Source: Shinisaurus crocodilurus
Lineage: Eukaryota > Chordata > Lepidosauria > Squamata > Shinisauridae
Assembly (NCBI GenBank): GCA_021292165.1
Contig: CM037880.1
Location: 137,890,564 to 137,954,563, forward strand
Reading direction: 5' to 3'
DNA length: 64,000 nt
Of the stretch, positions 33,320 to 43,334 are shown piece by piece (position 1 is the stretch's first letter; each line of letters starts with the position of its first letter). Made by a program: the position numbers and the translations under genes. A model generated the notes under the pieces. The model ran no database searches, was not told where the DNA came from, and worked only from the letters and a program-made list of their open reading frames with translations.

Positions 33320-33487
33320 CTTCTTTTATTTGTTCATTTATTATTACATTTATATCCTATGTAGGTTAGGCTGAGAGTCAGTGACTGGCCCAAAGTCACT
33401 CAGTGAGCTTCATGGCTGTGTGGACTTTAGCCTGGATTGCCCGAGTCCCAGTCCAACACTCTAACCACTAAACCACACTGGCTCTCT
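33320..33487 (-). mobile_element. tRNA-derived CORE-SINE-like repeat (MIR-like)
   Basis: On the plus strand it runs from a TTTATTATTACATTTATATCC tail through GTGACTGGCCCAAAGTCACTCAGTGAGC, then GGATTGCCCGAGTCC and CACTCTAACCACTAAACCAC. This order matches MIR-type SINEs (GGTCACACAGC block, GGATTCGAACCC block, CTAACCACTA end), read here from the opposite strand. The box B-like part is degraded. Confidence 0.6.
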
Positions 33488-33546
33488 TCCTCCTTCCCTC
33501 TGTCGTGTTGATCCTACCTTCTCTTCTTAGCCTTAGCTACAGTATA

Positions 33547-33900
33547 CAGTGCAGTCCTATACATATCTACTCATAAGTAAGCCCCACTGAGTTCAATGGA
33601 CTTGCTTCTAAGAACAGTAATACCTTGGATTGCAAGTAACTTGGTCTGAGAGTGTTTTGCAAGACAAGCAATGTTTTTAAATTTTTTTTGACTTGATAAA
33701 CGAGCAAGGTCTTCCAAGACAAGTAGTGTAGGGATGTAACCGCTCACCTTGAGCGGGCGTAGCGGGCCACAATCAGCCCTGCTCAAGCCCGCCAGAGACT
33801 CGCTTTGATATAAGAGTGTTTTGGTTTGCAAGCACGTTTCCGGAATGAATTATTCTTGCAATCCAAGGTATATCTGTACGTGGATATAGAATTGCAGCCT
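33547..33900. mobile_element. Mariner-like element nested in an AGTAAGCCCC palindrome
   Basis: The inner element (33615-33876) begins CAGTAATACCTTGGATTGCAAG and ends CTTGCAATCCAAGGTATATCTG, inverted ends followed on the right by TA. The outer palindrome runs 33547-33614 (GTGCAGTCCTATACATATC, AGTAAGCCCCACTGAGTTC) and resumes at 33879-33900 (GGATATAGAATTGCAGCC). The order of insertion is therefore clear. Confidence 0.7.
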
Positions 33901-33904
33901 TATT

Positions 33905-34175
33905 GTTACAAGAGCACTACTGCTAACCCTGGCTAATAACACACAGGTTACCTATAAAGCAGAGCTTGGAAAGTAGTTTCATACCCTGGTTTCAACACAT
34001 GTTTTACAGAGAATGAGCCATTCACCGGTGCCTGCCAGATCACCACGAGATTCCTCAGAGACGAGATAGATCATTGTGGAGAAATAAAATGGACTTGTAA
34101 TTATAGTAGCCATTATGGGCATATTGAATTTGTAAGCTGTTCAGTGACATGGACCTTCTGATATGGAATGCGAAC
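33905..34175. other. Unannotated DNA
   Basis: Non-repetitive sequence with no gene seen. Confidence 0.4.
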
Positions 34176-34177
34176 TA

Positions 34178-34434
34178 CAGGGCCGGGCCAAGATGGTTTG
34201 CTGCCTAAGGAGCAGCAGCAAATGCCCCTTCATCCTGGCCAAGTCAAGGTGCACAGTACCCAAGGCCAGCCAAGTTATTTTAGCCCTGAGGCAGCAAATT
34301 TCATGAGAAAATCTTCTGCTCCCTGACATCTAAAATACAATAATACATTAAATAACTAACAATTTGCTGCCCTTTCATCAAAATCAGCTGCTTAAGGCAG
34401 CTGCCTCCCTGAGCCTAATGGTAGGGCTAGCCTG
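34178..34434. mobile_element. hAT-like MITE (CAGGGCCGGGCC ends)
   Basis: Starts CAGGGCCGGGCCAAGATGG and ends CCTAATGGTAGGGCTAGCCTG. The inside has GCCTAAGGAGCAGC and CTTAAGGCAGCTGCC arms. It is related to 26307-26471 and 54116-54468. No matching octamers are seen at the flanks. Confidence 0.6.
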
Positions 34435-34493
34435 CTAAGAAGTTAGAGAAATTAAGTTCTCTTAACTTCTCTAAGAAGTTAGAGATAGTAGAA

Positions 34494-34625
34494 CTGGGGT
34501 GGGGAGCTTGTGGTCCTCCTGACTGATCTTTTGCCCTAAAACTCCTATCAGCCCTCATCAGCGTAGCCAATGGTGAAGGATGATGTGAATTGTAGGCCAA
34601 AACCTCTGGAGGGCCACGTGGCCCT
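34494..34625. mobile_element. Palindromic MITE (GGAGCTTGTGGTCCTCC family)
   Basis: GGGGAGCTTGTGGTCCTCCTG is partly mirrored by CTCTGGAGGGCCACGTGGCCC. AAACTCCTATCAGCCCTCATCAGC is mirrored by GGATGATGTGAATTGTAGGCC. Diverged copy, related to 61905-62170. Confidence 0.55.
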
Positions 34626-34629
34626 TCTG

Positions 34630-35105
34630 ATTGGCTGTAGCTATCACAACAACTTGACAGAATCAAGTGGTAAATCCTTTCTACACAAGCCCATTAATCT
34701 GCTGTATCTACTTTTGGTTTCATCACAGAATTGAGATCTGAGTACTACACAAAGAGCGTTTCCTTTCCTGCTTTCCCACTATATAATCTCTAGGTGGCAC
34801 TGTGGTATAGCAGAATAGCGCAGTTACACAAGTGGAAAAAGCTTTTTCTTTTGCTTTCCACATTTTCCTGCTCTAAAAACAAACAAACAAACAAACAAAC
34901 AAACCAAAAACCTCACTGAAAGTGCTATTTAAAACAGAAGTGAAACTGGAGGGTCATGATGTTGTCTAAACCATGAGTAGGGAATGACTAGCGCACAATA
35001 AATGCCTCATGTAGAAAAGCTCCACATCTGCATGAAAGGGTTTCATGTTAATACTCTCATATAAAAAGGTCCCTGTTTACAGAAAAATAGGATATCAGGA
35101 AAAGG
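34630..35105. other. Unannotated DNA with an AAAC tract
   Basis: An (AAAC)n tract lies at about 34879-34905. No gene. Confidence 0.5.
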
Positions 35106-35109
35106 CCTA

Positions 35110-35387
35110 TACAGGCAGTCCCCAGGTTACGAATGAGTTCCGTTCTTAAGAATGTCTTTAAGTCGAATTTGTATGTAAGTCAGAACAGCATACATAGCGT
35201 TCTATACGTTAAAATCTGCATTTACGCAAATTGTGTAAATTACGCAAATTGTGTAAATTACGCAAATTGCGTAGTATACTACGCTATGTACTCTATGTAA
35301 ATGACGTAGCGCTGGGGAACCCAGAAGTCCGTTCTTAAGTATGGGTTGTCTGTAAGTCAGATGTTCTTAACTTGAGGACTGCCTGTA
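35110..35387. mobile_element. Tc1/mariner-type non-autonomous element with TA duplication
   Basis: The element (35112-35385, 274 bp) has exact 10-bp ends CAGGCAGTCC and GGACTGCCTG, extending with mismatches through GGTTACGAA / TTCTTAACTTG. TA flanks both sides. The middle has a short tandem of ACGCAAATTGTGTAAATT units (35223-35270). There is no transposase frame. Confidence 0.8.
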
Positions 35388-35389
35388 CT

Positions 35390-35845
35390 GAATTATTGAC
35401 TGCTAGTTTGCTCATGTGCAGTGATATCTTTTTAAATGAGGAAGCAGAAGCATTCAAATATGCACCCCGCCCCCGACACTCTGAAGTGGTACCATCCAGG
35501 AACTGTTTTTTTACTGCTTGATTCTACTGAATGTATATTTTGGCCCTGACACTGTCTGTATGTCGAATACATATGTCTGAGCCTATGTTCAATCGGAGGG
35601 AGCAAAAGTTTACATTTATCAGAGCAAAATGAAAAGGCATGGGAATACACTGGGTGGTGGAATATAAGCACTGTAGCCCATAGTCTAATGGGTAATAGAG
35701 TCATTAATTCTTCTGATTAACTTGGCCTTGGGGTTCATGGAAATGACATCCAACTCTTCTCCCTCCCTCTTTCTTTCTTTCTTTCTTTCTTTTTTTCTAA
35801 TCTCAAACTGTGGAACGAAGGAGCATTAAAAAAAATCAACACACA
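35390..35845. other. Unannotated DNA with a TTTC tract
   Basis: A (TTTC)n tract lies at 35768-35795. No gene. Confidence 0.5.
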
Positions 35846-35849
35846 AACC

Positions 35850-36150
35850 CAAGCTAATTAGAGAGCGAATCCAGGAGAAAAGAAGCAGTGAGAGACAGTT
35901 TTGAGCATTAATGAGACTTGTTTGGGGAGAGGATGTGACAAGCTCTTCAAAAGCATTATTGTCAAATGTGTCACTGTTTCATAGATGGCTAGAGCTACCT
36001 TTTGAGCTTCACGCTGATAGTTAATGATTTGAAACTATAAAAAGATTGAAAAGGTAAAAGGGAAAATGTCAGCTTCGACTGGATTTTAATGAGAGGTTGC
36101 TTCCCCTCCCCACATGCAAAACAGTCTTAGGAAAGTACTGATAGCAAAAG
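35850..36150. promoter_or_regulatory. Candidate conserved non-coding element A
   Basis: Non-repetitive, frame-poor sequence with motifs such as AAGCTAATTAGAGAG, GCATTAATGAGAC and GATAGTTAATGATTTG. It sits next to a CT tract that separates it from a second such block. Regulatory function is inferred from texture only. Confidence 0.35.
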
Positions 36151-36185
36151 TTCACTCTCTCTCTCTCTCTCTCTCCCCGCCCCCC
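36150..36185 (+). repeat. CT dinucleotide and C-rich tract
   Basis: A (CT)n tract at 36154-36174 followed by CCCCGCCCCCCCACCC. Confidence 0.9.
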
Positions 36186-36279
36186 CACCCTTCTCCACAC
36201 GTTTTCCTTTCCCCCTCATAATAACTGTTTACAAAGGAACAGTAGGGGAAAGAAATCAAAGCTCCATCTTGTCTTAACT

Positions 36280-36650
36280 GCTGGAATAAAGCCTTCGACA
36301 CTGTGTTGACTTTACTTTTGCGAGAAGATTGGTGGTGCGCAAGGGCGGGGAGGTTGTGCAAGGGGATGCAGATGACAAAAATCAGCAGAGATTGATGGGG
36401 GAGACGGCAATCGCTCTTGTTTGTTGTTTTGTGACGTGCTGAGCGGAAGCCATCCTCACACTGTGAAATGTAACAAAGAAATCTAAAGTGATTACACAGG
36501 TTCATTTGTCAGTATCACTGCTCCAGCTATTGCTGTGTGCGGCAATGAGATGACAAGGCATTTATTGCTGATGGTGGGTTATTAGTCGCATTATAGGAAA
36601 CATTAACACAGTCTAGGATACATAGACTGGGGAGACAATAGCTTTCCGGG
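36280..36650. promoter_or_regulatory. Candidate conserved non-coding element B
   Basis: A 370-bp block without repeats or meaningful frames, containing GATGACAAAAATCAGC, TGTGACGTGC, AAAGTGATTACAC and CCAGCTATTGCTGTGTGC. It resembles the unique DNA of enhancers near developmental genes. This rests on appearance alone. Confidence 0.35.
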
Positions 36651-36654
36651 CTCC

Positions 36655-37205
36655 AAACTCAGCGGGATATCCTTTTCATTAAGTTTGGTACTGCCAATGT
36701 ATTTATTTTTAAAATAAATAAATAAATTGAGAAGAAACTTTGACGAAACTAAATCTGTAGGCCCACGGTTATCTTAAGGATGATCAGTTGGTTCTCTCCA
36801 TCGAGACAGTTTAGAAAACAAAGCACTCTATGTCTGTCTGTCTATATGGATACATATCTAGTTCTTGCAGCTTGTTCATGATGTTCTCTACCACATTCTT
36901 TTTCTTTATTACTGCAGTGTTCCTCTCTGATACTGAATGTGATCATGGAAAACAGTTTTTTACCCTGCTCTATACCTGGACAGTATAGGCGGTAGACATA
37001 CTGAGTACCACCCCAAGGCAAAGGGTTATAAGTTTTCCCTGTGGTGTAAGCAGATGTTTGTATTAGTCACAGGTGGACATTTGGGGTTGTTGTGTTTTAT
37101 ATTAGATTGTAAGCAAGGACTTATTTTTCTTCTACAATTTTTGAATGGTGCCTGTTGCTGCTGCTGTTGTTATGCTAGCAAAGGATAGGACTCATATGTA
37201 AAAAA
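36655..37205. other. Unannotated DNA
   Basis: A self-complementary TATTTATTTTTAAAATAAATA segment is near 36700-36722. No gene or nameable repeat. Confidence 0.4.
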
Positions 37206-37208
37206 TAA

Positions 37209-37805
37209 GGGTTAAATTCAGTGTTGCATGAGCAGACTTCCCCTGCCCCCCCCTGCAGTGCTCCCACCCCAGAATCTGCCCAGATGGTCCCTCAACCCTC
37301 TGGAGCAGATTTGGGGGCCGCTTAATGTTGGAGGATATAGGAAGGAGTCGGTCCTATACTGGTTAGGACGAAGCAGAGTTTTCCCCCTTATGCACAGCCT
37401 GGTTATTGAAACTGGTTATCACCACGTGGGTTGTTAAACCCTGCTAAAAGGCTGTTAAAAGGAAACAGATTGTCCAAACAAGGTTTAAAACTAATAAAGA
37501 CATTTATTAGTTTTACTTACAGTCCGTTTAGTCATATGCGTGTATCCATCATGTTGGAGAGGAAGAGAGAGAGAGAGAGAGAGAGAGCAGGCCACAGAGA
37601 GGCAGGAAGTAGGGAGGAGGGGTTACAAAACAGCACAGGCACCCTGGGGATTGTTCAATTAACCCTTTCCTCCCAATGTAACTAGTGTTTACATTACCTG
37701 TTGATTTAAGCAGGCAACATTACAATTTCCATCACTTAGGGCAGGGGAAATCCATTCCACCAGCAGTTTTGTTCTGCTGGCCAATGGCCAGCATTGGATC
37801 CAACC
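37209..37805. mobile_element. Foldback element interrupted by an LTR-like insertion
   Basis: GGGTTAAATTCAGTGTTGC at the left is mirrored by GGCCAGCATTGGATCCAACCC at the right. CTTCCCCTGCCC pairs with GGGCAGGGGAAATCC. Between about 37432 and 37695 lies a separate LTR-like segment. The part at 37240-37320 is shared with 23570-23690. Confidence 0.55.
37432..37695 (-). repeat. LTR-like segment shared with 52634-52918
   Basis: On the minus strand it starts TGTAAACACTAGTTACATTGGG. It contains a polyadenylation-type AATAAATG followed by TCTTTATTAGTTTTAAACC. The same order (TGTAACCACTGATTAGAG...AATAAATATCTTTATGAGTTTTAAACC) is seen at 52918-52634. A (GA)n tract sits inside at 37565-37587. A retroviral or Gypsy-type LTR is likely, but the ends are not certain. 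Confidence 0.45.
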
Positions 37806-37809
37806 CTAT

Positions 37810-38185
37810 GTTTTATTTCATAATGCTGGGATCCTCATAAGTATCAACCCGGCAAAACACTTTTTATCCTTCTGTTTTGTTAGATATTTGATGGGAACCA
37901 ATATAAAAGGATGATTTTAGGTAGAGGAACTTTGAAAGGGGACTTACTGATTGGCAAGTATAGATGTCCTGCTGCAACTTTCATGCAAGCTGGAGGACTC
38001 TTGAGCTTTGTCATTGCAGTGGAAGAGGGTGAAAGGGCGAGGCAAGAGCAATACAAGTTGGGAGGAGTGTGAGGTTTGTGCTAGTTTGCTAATCTGATGC
38101 TGGTGGCAGATGTGCCTTTTACCAGTTTCACAGCTGGAAGATAGGAACTCAGCTATGAAACTATAAGGAAAAAAAATTGTTTTAA
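37810..38185. other. Unannotated DNA
   Basis: No gene or repeat recognised. Confidence 0.4.
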
Positions 38186-38186
38186 A

Positions 38187-38400
38187 AAAATCTATAAGAA
38201 CCTTGTAACTAAGAACTGATGCCTGAGTTCTGCTTTCTTCCTTCTCCCTCCCAATCCCTTTTCCTTTTGTGTTATATCTTTTAGATTGTAAGCCTGAGGG
38301 CAGTGACTGTCTAATATTAATCTTTGTAAGCCACTCTGGGAGCCCTTTCTGGCTGAAGAGCGGGGTAAAAATGCTGTAAATAAATAAAAATAACTTCTAT
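38187..38400 (+). repeat. LINE 3' UTR repeat shared with 14420-14630
   Basis: It aligns from AAGAACCTTGTAACTAAGAACTG to GTAAGCCACTCTGGGAGCCC and ends with TGTAAATAAATAAAAATAAC. Better preserved than the first copy. Confidence 0.6.
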
Positions 38401-38404
38401 TAGA

Positions 38405-38765
38405 AATTTCACATTGTGCAAATGCGTCTTCTGGATTATTGACAGGAGTGAGTTGCCATAAATGTATTTTGTCAGTTTTAAAACAACTTCACTGACTTCC
38501 AGTTTGTTTCCAAGCCTGATTCAAGGTGCAGGGTTTCACCTCTAGTTGCTCTAAACAGGTCATGGAGCACCTTAACCCCTTCCTTCACATAGTTTGGTCC
38601 TGGTTTGTTCTAACTAACCACAGTTAGAACAAACTACACTTTGCTGAGTTCAGATGTAATGAGGAACTGTGGTCAGTTCAAAAGCAGAAGTTTTAGGTCA
38701 CCTCTTTTCAGGGGGAGCAGTGAAGCTGAAGTTTGTCCATGAAATATCTTGTAATTTCATCTGAA
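38405..38765. other. Unannotated DNA
   Basis: A perfect hairpin GGTTTGTTCTAACT / AGTTAGAACAAACT is at 38601-38635. No gene. Confidence 0.5.
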
Positions 38766-38768
38766 CTA

Positions 38769-39155
38769 TGTTGGGACATGTAACACAACAGCAGCTGTGC
38801 CACAGATTGTTTTCATTTGGAAAGGTACAGGGTGTCTGGAATAACAAGCTTATTTAGGCTAGTGTTGTTATTCTCTTTCTCATGAGAAAAGTGGGATGGA
38901 CAGAAATATGAACTGATCACATGGTTTGTACTTTCTGGTGACGTGTTACGATTGTTGAGTTTCGTTTTCCTGTAACTGGAGAGAAGGGAATTGCTTTCTG
39001 TATGCACTTCTGTTCCTGTCTTCTCTCTGACATGTAGCAAACATGTAATGCTGAGTGCTTGCCAGGACGGCTTTGCACTGGGATAAGCTAAGCTTTGTAG
39101 TTTTGTATTAGCTCTGACATAGATACAATAAACAGGTAGAAATGAGATCCTGTGT
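38769..39155 (+). repeat. Possible solo LTR, shared with 51937-52424
   Basis: Begins TGTTGGGACATGTAACAC and includes CACATGGTTTGTACTTTCTGG and GACGTGTTAC. It has an AATAAACAGGTAGAA signal near 39128-39142, followed by CCTGTGTTGTG. The same landmarks occur in order at 51937-52424. There is no internal coding region. Confidence 0.45.
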
Positions 39156-39453
39156 TGTGAAATCTATTGGAGTTGTAATTCCTAAGCTACAGTGCTGCTG
39201 GAGAGGTTGTAACCCGAGACGCTTGGAATGCTGAGTAGAAGGAAAGAGCCGGTGAGTCTCTGTGTAAATGGGCCACACAGAGGCAGAAGCTGTATTTTTC
39301 CATCTAACGCTCTGCTGGATCCACGTAGGCAGACGGGCCTACAGAGTGGATTATGAACCATAAGGTTGGATTAAATTCAATAACCACAACAACTGTAAAG
39401 AATTCAGCTTTGGGAATGTATCTTAATTCTGAGAAGCATGTGTTTAAAGCAAG

Positions 39454-39625
39454 TTAGGGCACACAATGCTGTACATGTTTCTAAACATGGAAAAGGTCCT
39501 ACAACTCCCTGCATTTTCCAGTCAGCATGGCTGGCTGGAGAATGCTGGCTGTGGAATGCTGGCTGCGGGATGCTGGGAGCTGTAGGACTTTTTTCTGTCT
39601 AAACATGCATAGGGTTGCACCTTAA
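39454..39625. mobile_element. Palindromic MITE, GCAATCCTATGCA family (copy 4)
   Basis: TTAGGGCACACAATGC and ACATGTTTCTAAACATGG at the left; CTGTCTAAACATGCATAGGG and TTGCACCTTAA at the right. The middle has an extra GGAATGCTGGCTGxGG repeat, which lengthens the loop. Confidence 0.65.
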
Positions 39626-39629
39626 TTGT

Positions 39630-40425
39630 TTAGAACTCTTTAGGGAAAAAGATGAACTTACGCATACATTGTTCAGAGGTAGAGTCACAGAAGAATTCTG
39701 AGCTTGCTCTGTTGTTTCCAAATGTGTAGGATACTTGGAAGGTTAATAACAAAATAAATGTAGACAAATCAATACTGCTAATGAATGACTTTGATGATTA
39801 AAAAAATCATTTTCCCCAGCAGAGAAAAGGGGGGAAAGGGGAAAAAAGTACCTTTGATCATGTGAAAAAAGCTGGGAACTATAGACAAAGATAAAGACCT
39901 TAAGATAAAGGTAATTCTATTGTTGCGATTGAAATCCTAGATATAAGAGAATGTATACACCATTTCTCAGACGTGTTTGTGAACATGCTTTAAAGAATCA
40001 TCTACCAAAATTTAAAAACCTAAACTCTGTAATATACCTTTTGCCTGTTGTGGAACTGAACATGCTTTTAAGCATTGAAAAACGGCCTTTGTTCACTCTT
40101 ATCCAGATGCCTGGTTGGTATGTAGCATAGTTGTGAATAAACACATGGCCAAAACCTTTTAAAACAATTTAAAGCAAAATTTGCTCGTGTCTTGACAGTG
40201 ATTTTTTAAAGAGAGAAATTTATAGAAAGTCCCCAAAGTGAGGCAGTTCCAAAGAAGGCCTCAGTGTTGCTCACTGTGCACTGATGGTACACATGCAATG
40301 CATTCCTGCCTCCACACATTGCAGTGAAAAATTGGAGCGATGCACAAGCTGTCTTCCAGAGAACTTATTCTGCCATTACTGATTTTCTCATTGAAGAGTC
40401 CTCAAGAAGCTTCTAAGGAGTTGCT
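39630..40425. other. Unannotated DNA
   Basis: AT-rich, no gene or repeat recognised. Confidence 0.4.
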
Positions 40426-40430
40426 GGGGG

Positions 40431-40656
40431 CAGTATCCAATACTGCTGCTGCACTCCCACTATTTTGTTGTCCCACTGCAAGTGCAACGTGGAGCTGGCA
40501 CTTCCTAAAGTAATCCTGTAAACGAGCGAACATGCTCGCTTCTCCATTGGGACAGCTCAGCAGAGCTTCCCTTCTGCTCCCTTCTGGTTGCTTTAAGAAG
40601 AACTGCTAACTCCCCATTGTGCTAGAGGAGGGTCCCACCAGTGACATAGGATACTG
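40431..40656. mobile_element. DNA element with CAGTATCC / GGATACTG ends
   Basis: Exact 8-bp inverted ends. The right part is homologous, in reverse, to 1901-1960. Flanking octamers do not match. Confidence 0.55.
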
Positions 40657-40861
40657 GCCCTAGGCTCTCAGGAGCACAGTTTGAAAACCAGGAATTTAAT
40701 CCAACACACGCCATCCCCTTGACTATGGTGGTGGGAGTACAATATTGATGTCAAAATTCTATTCCAAAGCTTGGATGTCAAGTTAGGGAATCAAACCTTA
40801 ACATCAAAGTCCTAATTGCAAAATTTGAAAATTTACACTTTGCACTCTTCAAAATTTTATT

Positions 40862-41372
40862 CCAGCAAGGGATGGATGAATCTATCAGTTCTGGTTTCTC
40901 CCGCGTTCAGTTTTTTAAAAAAAATATAGTTCTTTCCATGCCATTTATGAAGAAATTTGCAAATTTTGGTAAATCCTATCAAAAGTGAACCAGACGAAAT
41001 TCTCACACATCTGCATTGGCCAAATTCACTAGGGGTACAGCTATTCCCAGCATGGAGAGGACCACGTCGTACCTGCTCACCATCTAGCTGTGAACGATGA
41101 GGAACCTGTCAGGGAAAGGGGGGGGGGAGCTGGCAGCCCTAACTCAGCACCACAAACATGGCTGAATACACAGGGATTGAAATCCAGACTTTTAAGAGTG
41201 AAGCATGCAAGCCTTGGGCCTGGATGGATGATCTATCCATTCTGCTTTCTCTCACATTCAAATTATTTATATCCCGAGCCCTTTCTGTCCCATTTATGAA
41301 GAAATGTTTGGTAAGTTCCTATTTAGAAGTGAATGGGAATGAAATACTCACCTATCCCTAATTCCAGCTCCA
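40862..41372 (+). repeat. 510-bp dispersed repeat shared with 56950-57007 plus 57940-58418
   Basis: Starts AGGGATGGATGAATCTATCAG and continues through AATTTTGGTAAxTCCTATCAAAAG, GGTACAGCTxTTCxxAGCATGG, GGCAGCCCTAACTCAGC and GATGGATGATCTATCC, ending CTCACCTATCCCTAA. The second copy has the same order but is split by two LINE tails. Class unknown; the ends suggest a DNA element. Confidence 0.6.
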
Positions 41373-41374
41373 AC

Positions 41375-42110
41375 AGAGACAAAATGGCTCTCTTCACAAC
41401 ACTTGCAAAAGTGGCCTTTGCCTTCAGTGCTATGGCCATGTTCCCGTCGGCCTGATGTTCCTTTGCTACATCACTTCTTCCTGCTCATTGATTCTCCTTG
41501 CACTTTTGTCTGTGGCTTTCCCTTTGGACTGTCATTAATCTCCTTTCCCCATCATTGCTATGTCATTTCCCTGATAGGATCCTTGATGTTCTGAATCCTA
41601 ATCGACATTGAACAATGTGCTCTGTTTTTCTTTATCTTGATGGTCCAATGTGAGTTTTGCTTTGCGTAATATTTTCCTAGCTTCTGCTCTGTGGCAGCCC
41701 TGCTGCTGTACTGTCAGCATAAAACCATGTTGGAAGCCTCAAGTGAAGCCAGTCCACTGGAGTGTGCAGTAAGTTGAATTGCCACGACTTCCCGCTGTTC
41801 CTGTGATAGATAGTACCATAAAATGGATGTGATGTGGTTATTAGGCTGTGATTCGGTTCATACTGAGCTATATTGATTGGTGTTGGTTCAGTGCTTGCTA
41901 CACATTTTATCAATTGACCTTCCAGACTGTATTCTTGCTTGGATTCTTTTACCTCTAATTCTGCTTTATTGCCAGCTTCGCTGATCCTCGTTTTTGTTTG
42001 GTGGATTTTTTACACTCCTTCGTAAGGCTATTCTTTTTGGTTATTATTGTTCCCTATTACAGAGAACAACTTCTCTAATATTTCCACAGACAAATACAAG
42101 CATACATAGG
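41375..42110. other. Unannotated DNA
   Basis: No gene or nameable repeat. Confidence 0.4.
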
Positions 42111-42111
42111 T

Positions 42112-42345
42112 TTATTTATTTTAAATATTTACTGGCTGCCTTTCAGGGCAGGAGCCCTCCTAAGGCGATGCAGAGCAGAACAACAAAACACAAAATAAAA
42201 ACCGAAGTGGTACTGAAAACAGCAAAAACACAATAAAAACAGTAATAATGCAATAAAAACAGCAACAGCAGCGAACATTCTAAAACAAACACTAGCATAA
42301 AATAAAACTTAAAACATACAACTGCAGCTACAACCCTGTCAAATA
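42112..42345 (-). repeat. LINE 3' UTR fragment
   Basis: TTTATTTATTTTAAATATTTACTGGCTGCCTTTCAGGGCAGG followed by A-rich CACAAAATAAAAACC-type sequence. This is the usual look of a reversed L2/CR1 3' region in lizards. Confidence 0.45.
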
Positions 42346-42349
42346 TAAT

Positions 42350-43160
42350 CAGGGGAAGGCCAGAGTAAAGTAGAAAGTTTACCCCCCTGCATTTATTTAG
42401 CTATTCATTCATTTGAATCAAGCCTCTCTACTTTTCTGGCATGTCAATTTCATTATCAGACTAAAGCATTTCAGGCCTCCCCAGGAATTGTTAACATTTT
42501 TTTTTGTTCCAGAACCTTGATGCTGGATAGCATCACTTGTGAATGCAGAAGTAAGGCATATATTAAATGGAGGGCTTTTATGAGCAGCAGCAGCAGCAGC
42601 AGCAGCCCCAGTAGCTTTAGCTTGTGTCAGGAATAATGACCAGAGTTCAGAAGTTGTGCTACAGCAGCTTTCAAGGCCGCTGATGTCGAAGCGTATTTAG
42701 TTATTTATAAGCCTTTTCTGATTTTTGTTTTAATGCTTTGTCATTTGTGGGACTGTTAGGAGGAGCGGGGTTGCAAAACATTTCCCCATCAACCAGTGTT
42801 GACTTTGGAGCAGGCGTCATTATTCTTCTGCTCTGTCCCCCCCCCCTCCCAGAGAGGAGATGCAAACAGCACTATCATTTCTTTTTAGTAGAACCCTGGG
42901 TGACGGGGACCAAATGTCACTGCTGTACATTAGCCAGCCAAAAGGAAAATCAGTTCTCAGTCCAGTGTGTGGAGGTCATAAAACCCTCTCAGCAACAGCT
43001 GAATAGGTTGGCGAGTGATCAAGTTGTTTAAAGGGGCAGGGGCTGTTCATAACGGCAGGGTGGACTCCTTACTGCTGGAGCCAGAGGTTCCTGTGTTAAA
43101 TTATGGCTGCTTCCAGAATTCTTCCCAGGCATATTTCTTTCCAGATGTTGGAGTTCTGCA
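42350..43160. other. Unannotated DNA with a CAG tract
   Basis: A (CAG)n tract of eight units lies at 42583-42606. A poly-Ser/Gln reading of it is not part of a gene. The frame at 42738-43031 has no family features. Confidence 0.5.
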
Positions 43161-43163
43161 TTA

Positions 43164-43332
43164 TAGATTTCATAGAGCATAGAGTTGGAAGGAGCCTACA
43201 AGGCTATCGAGTCCAACCCCCTGCTCAATGCGGGAAACTAGAGGAGGGGGTCTCCCATCCAAGTAATAACCAGGCCTGACCCTGCTTAGCTTTCCACGCT
43301 CAGACAAGCTGAGCCAGCGTAAGCCACAGGCC
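43164..43332 (-). mobile_element. 5S-rRNA-derived SINE (copy 3)
   Basis: On the minus strand GGCCTGTGGCTTACGCTGGC, GGAAAGCTAAGCAGGGTCAGG and ATTACTTGGATGGGAGACCC are followed by GGGGGTTGGACTCGATAGCC and CTTCCAACTCTATGCTC. The internal promoter half of 5S RNA is intact. Confidence 0.87.
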
Positions 43333-43334
43333 TG

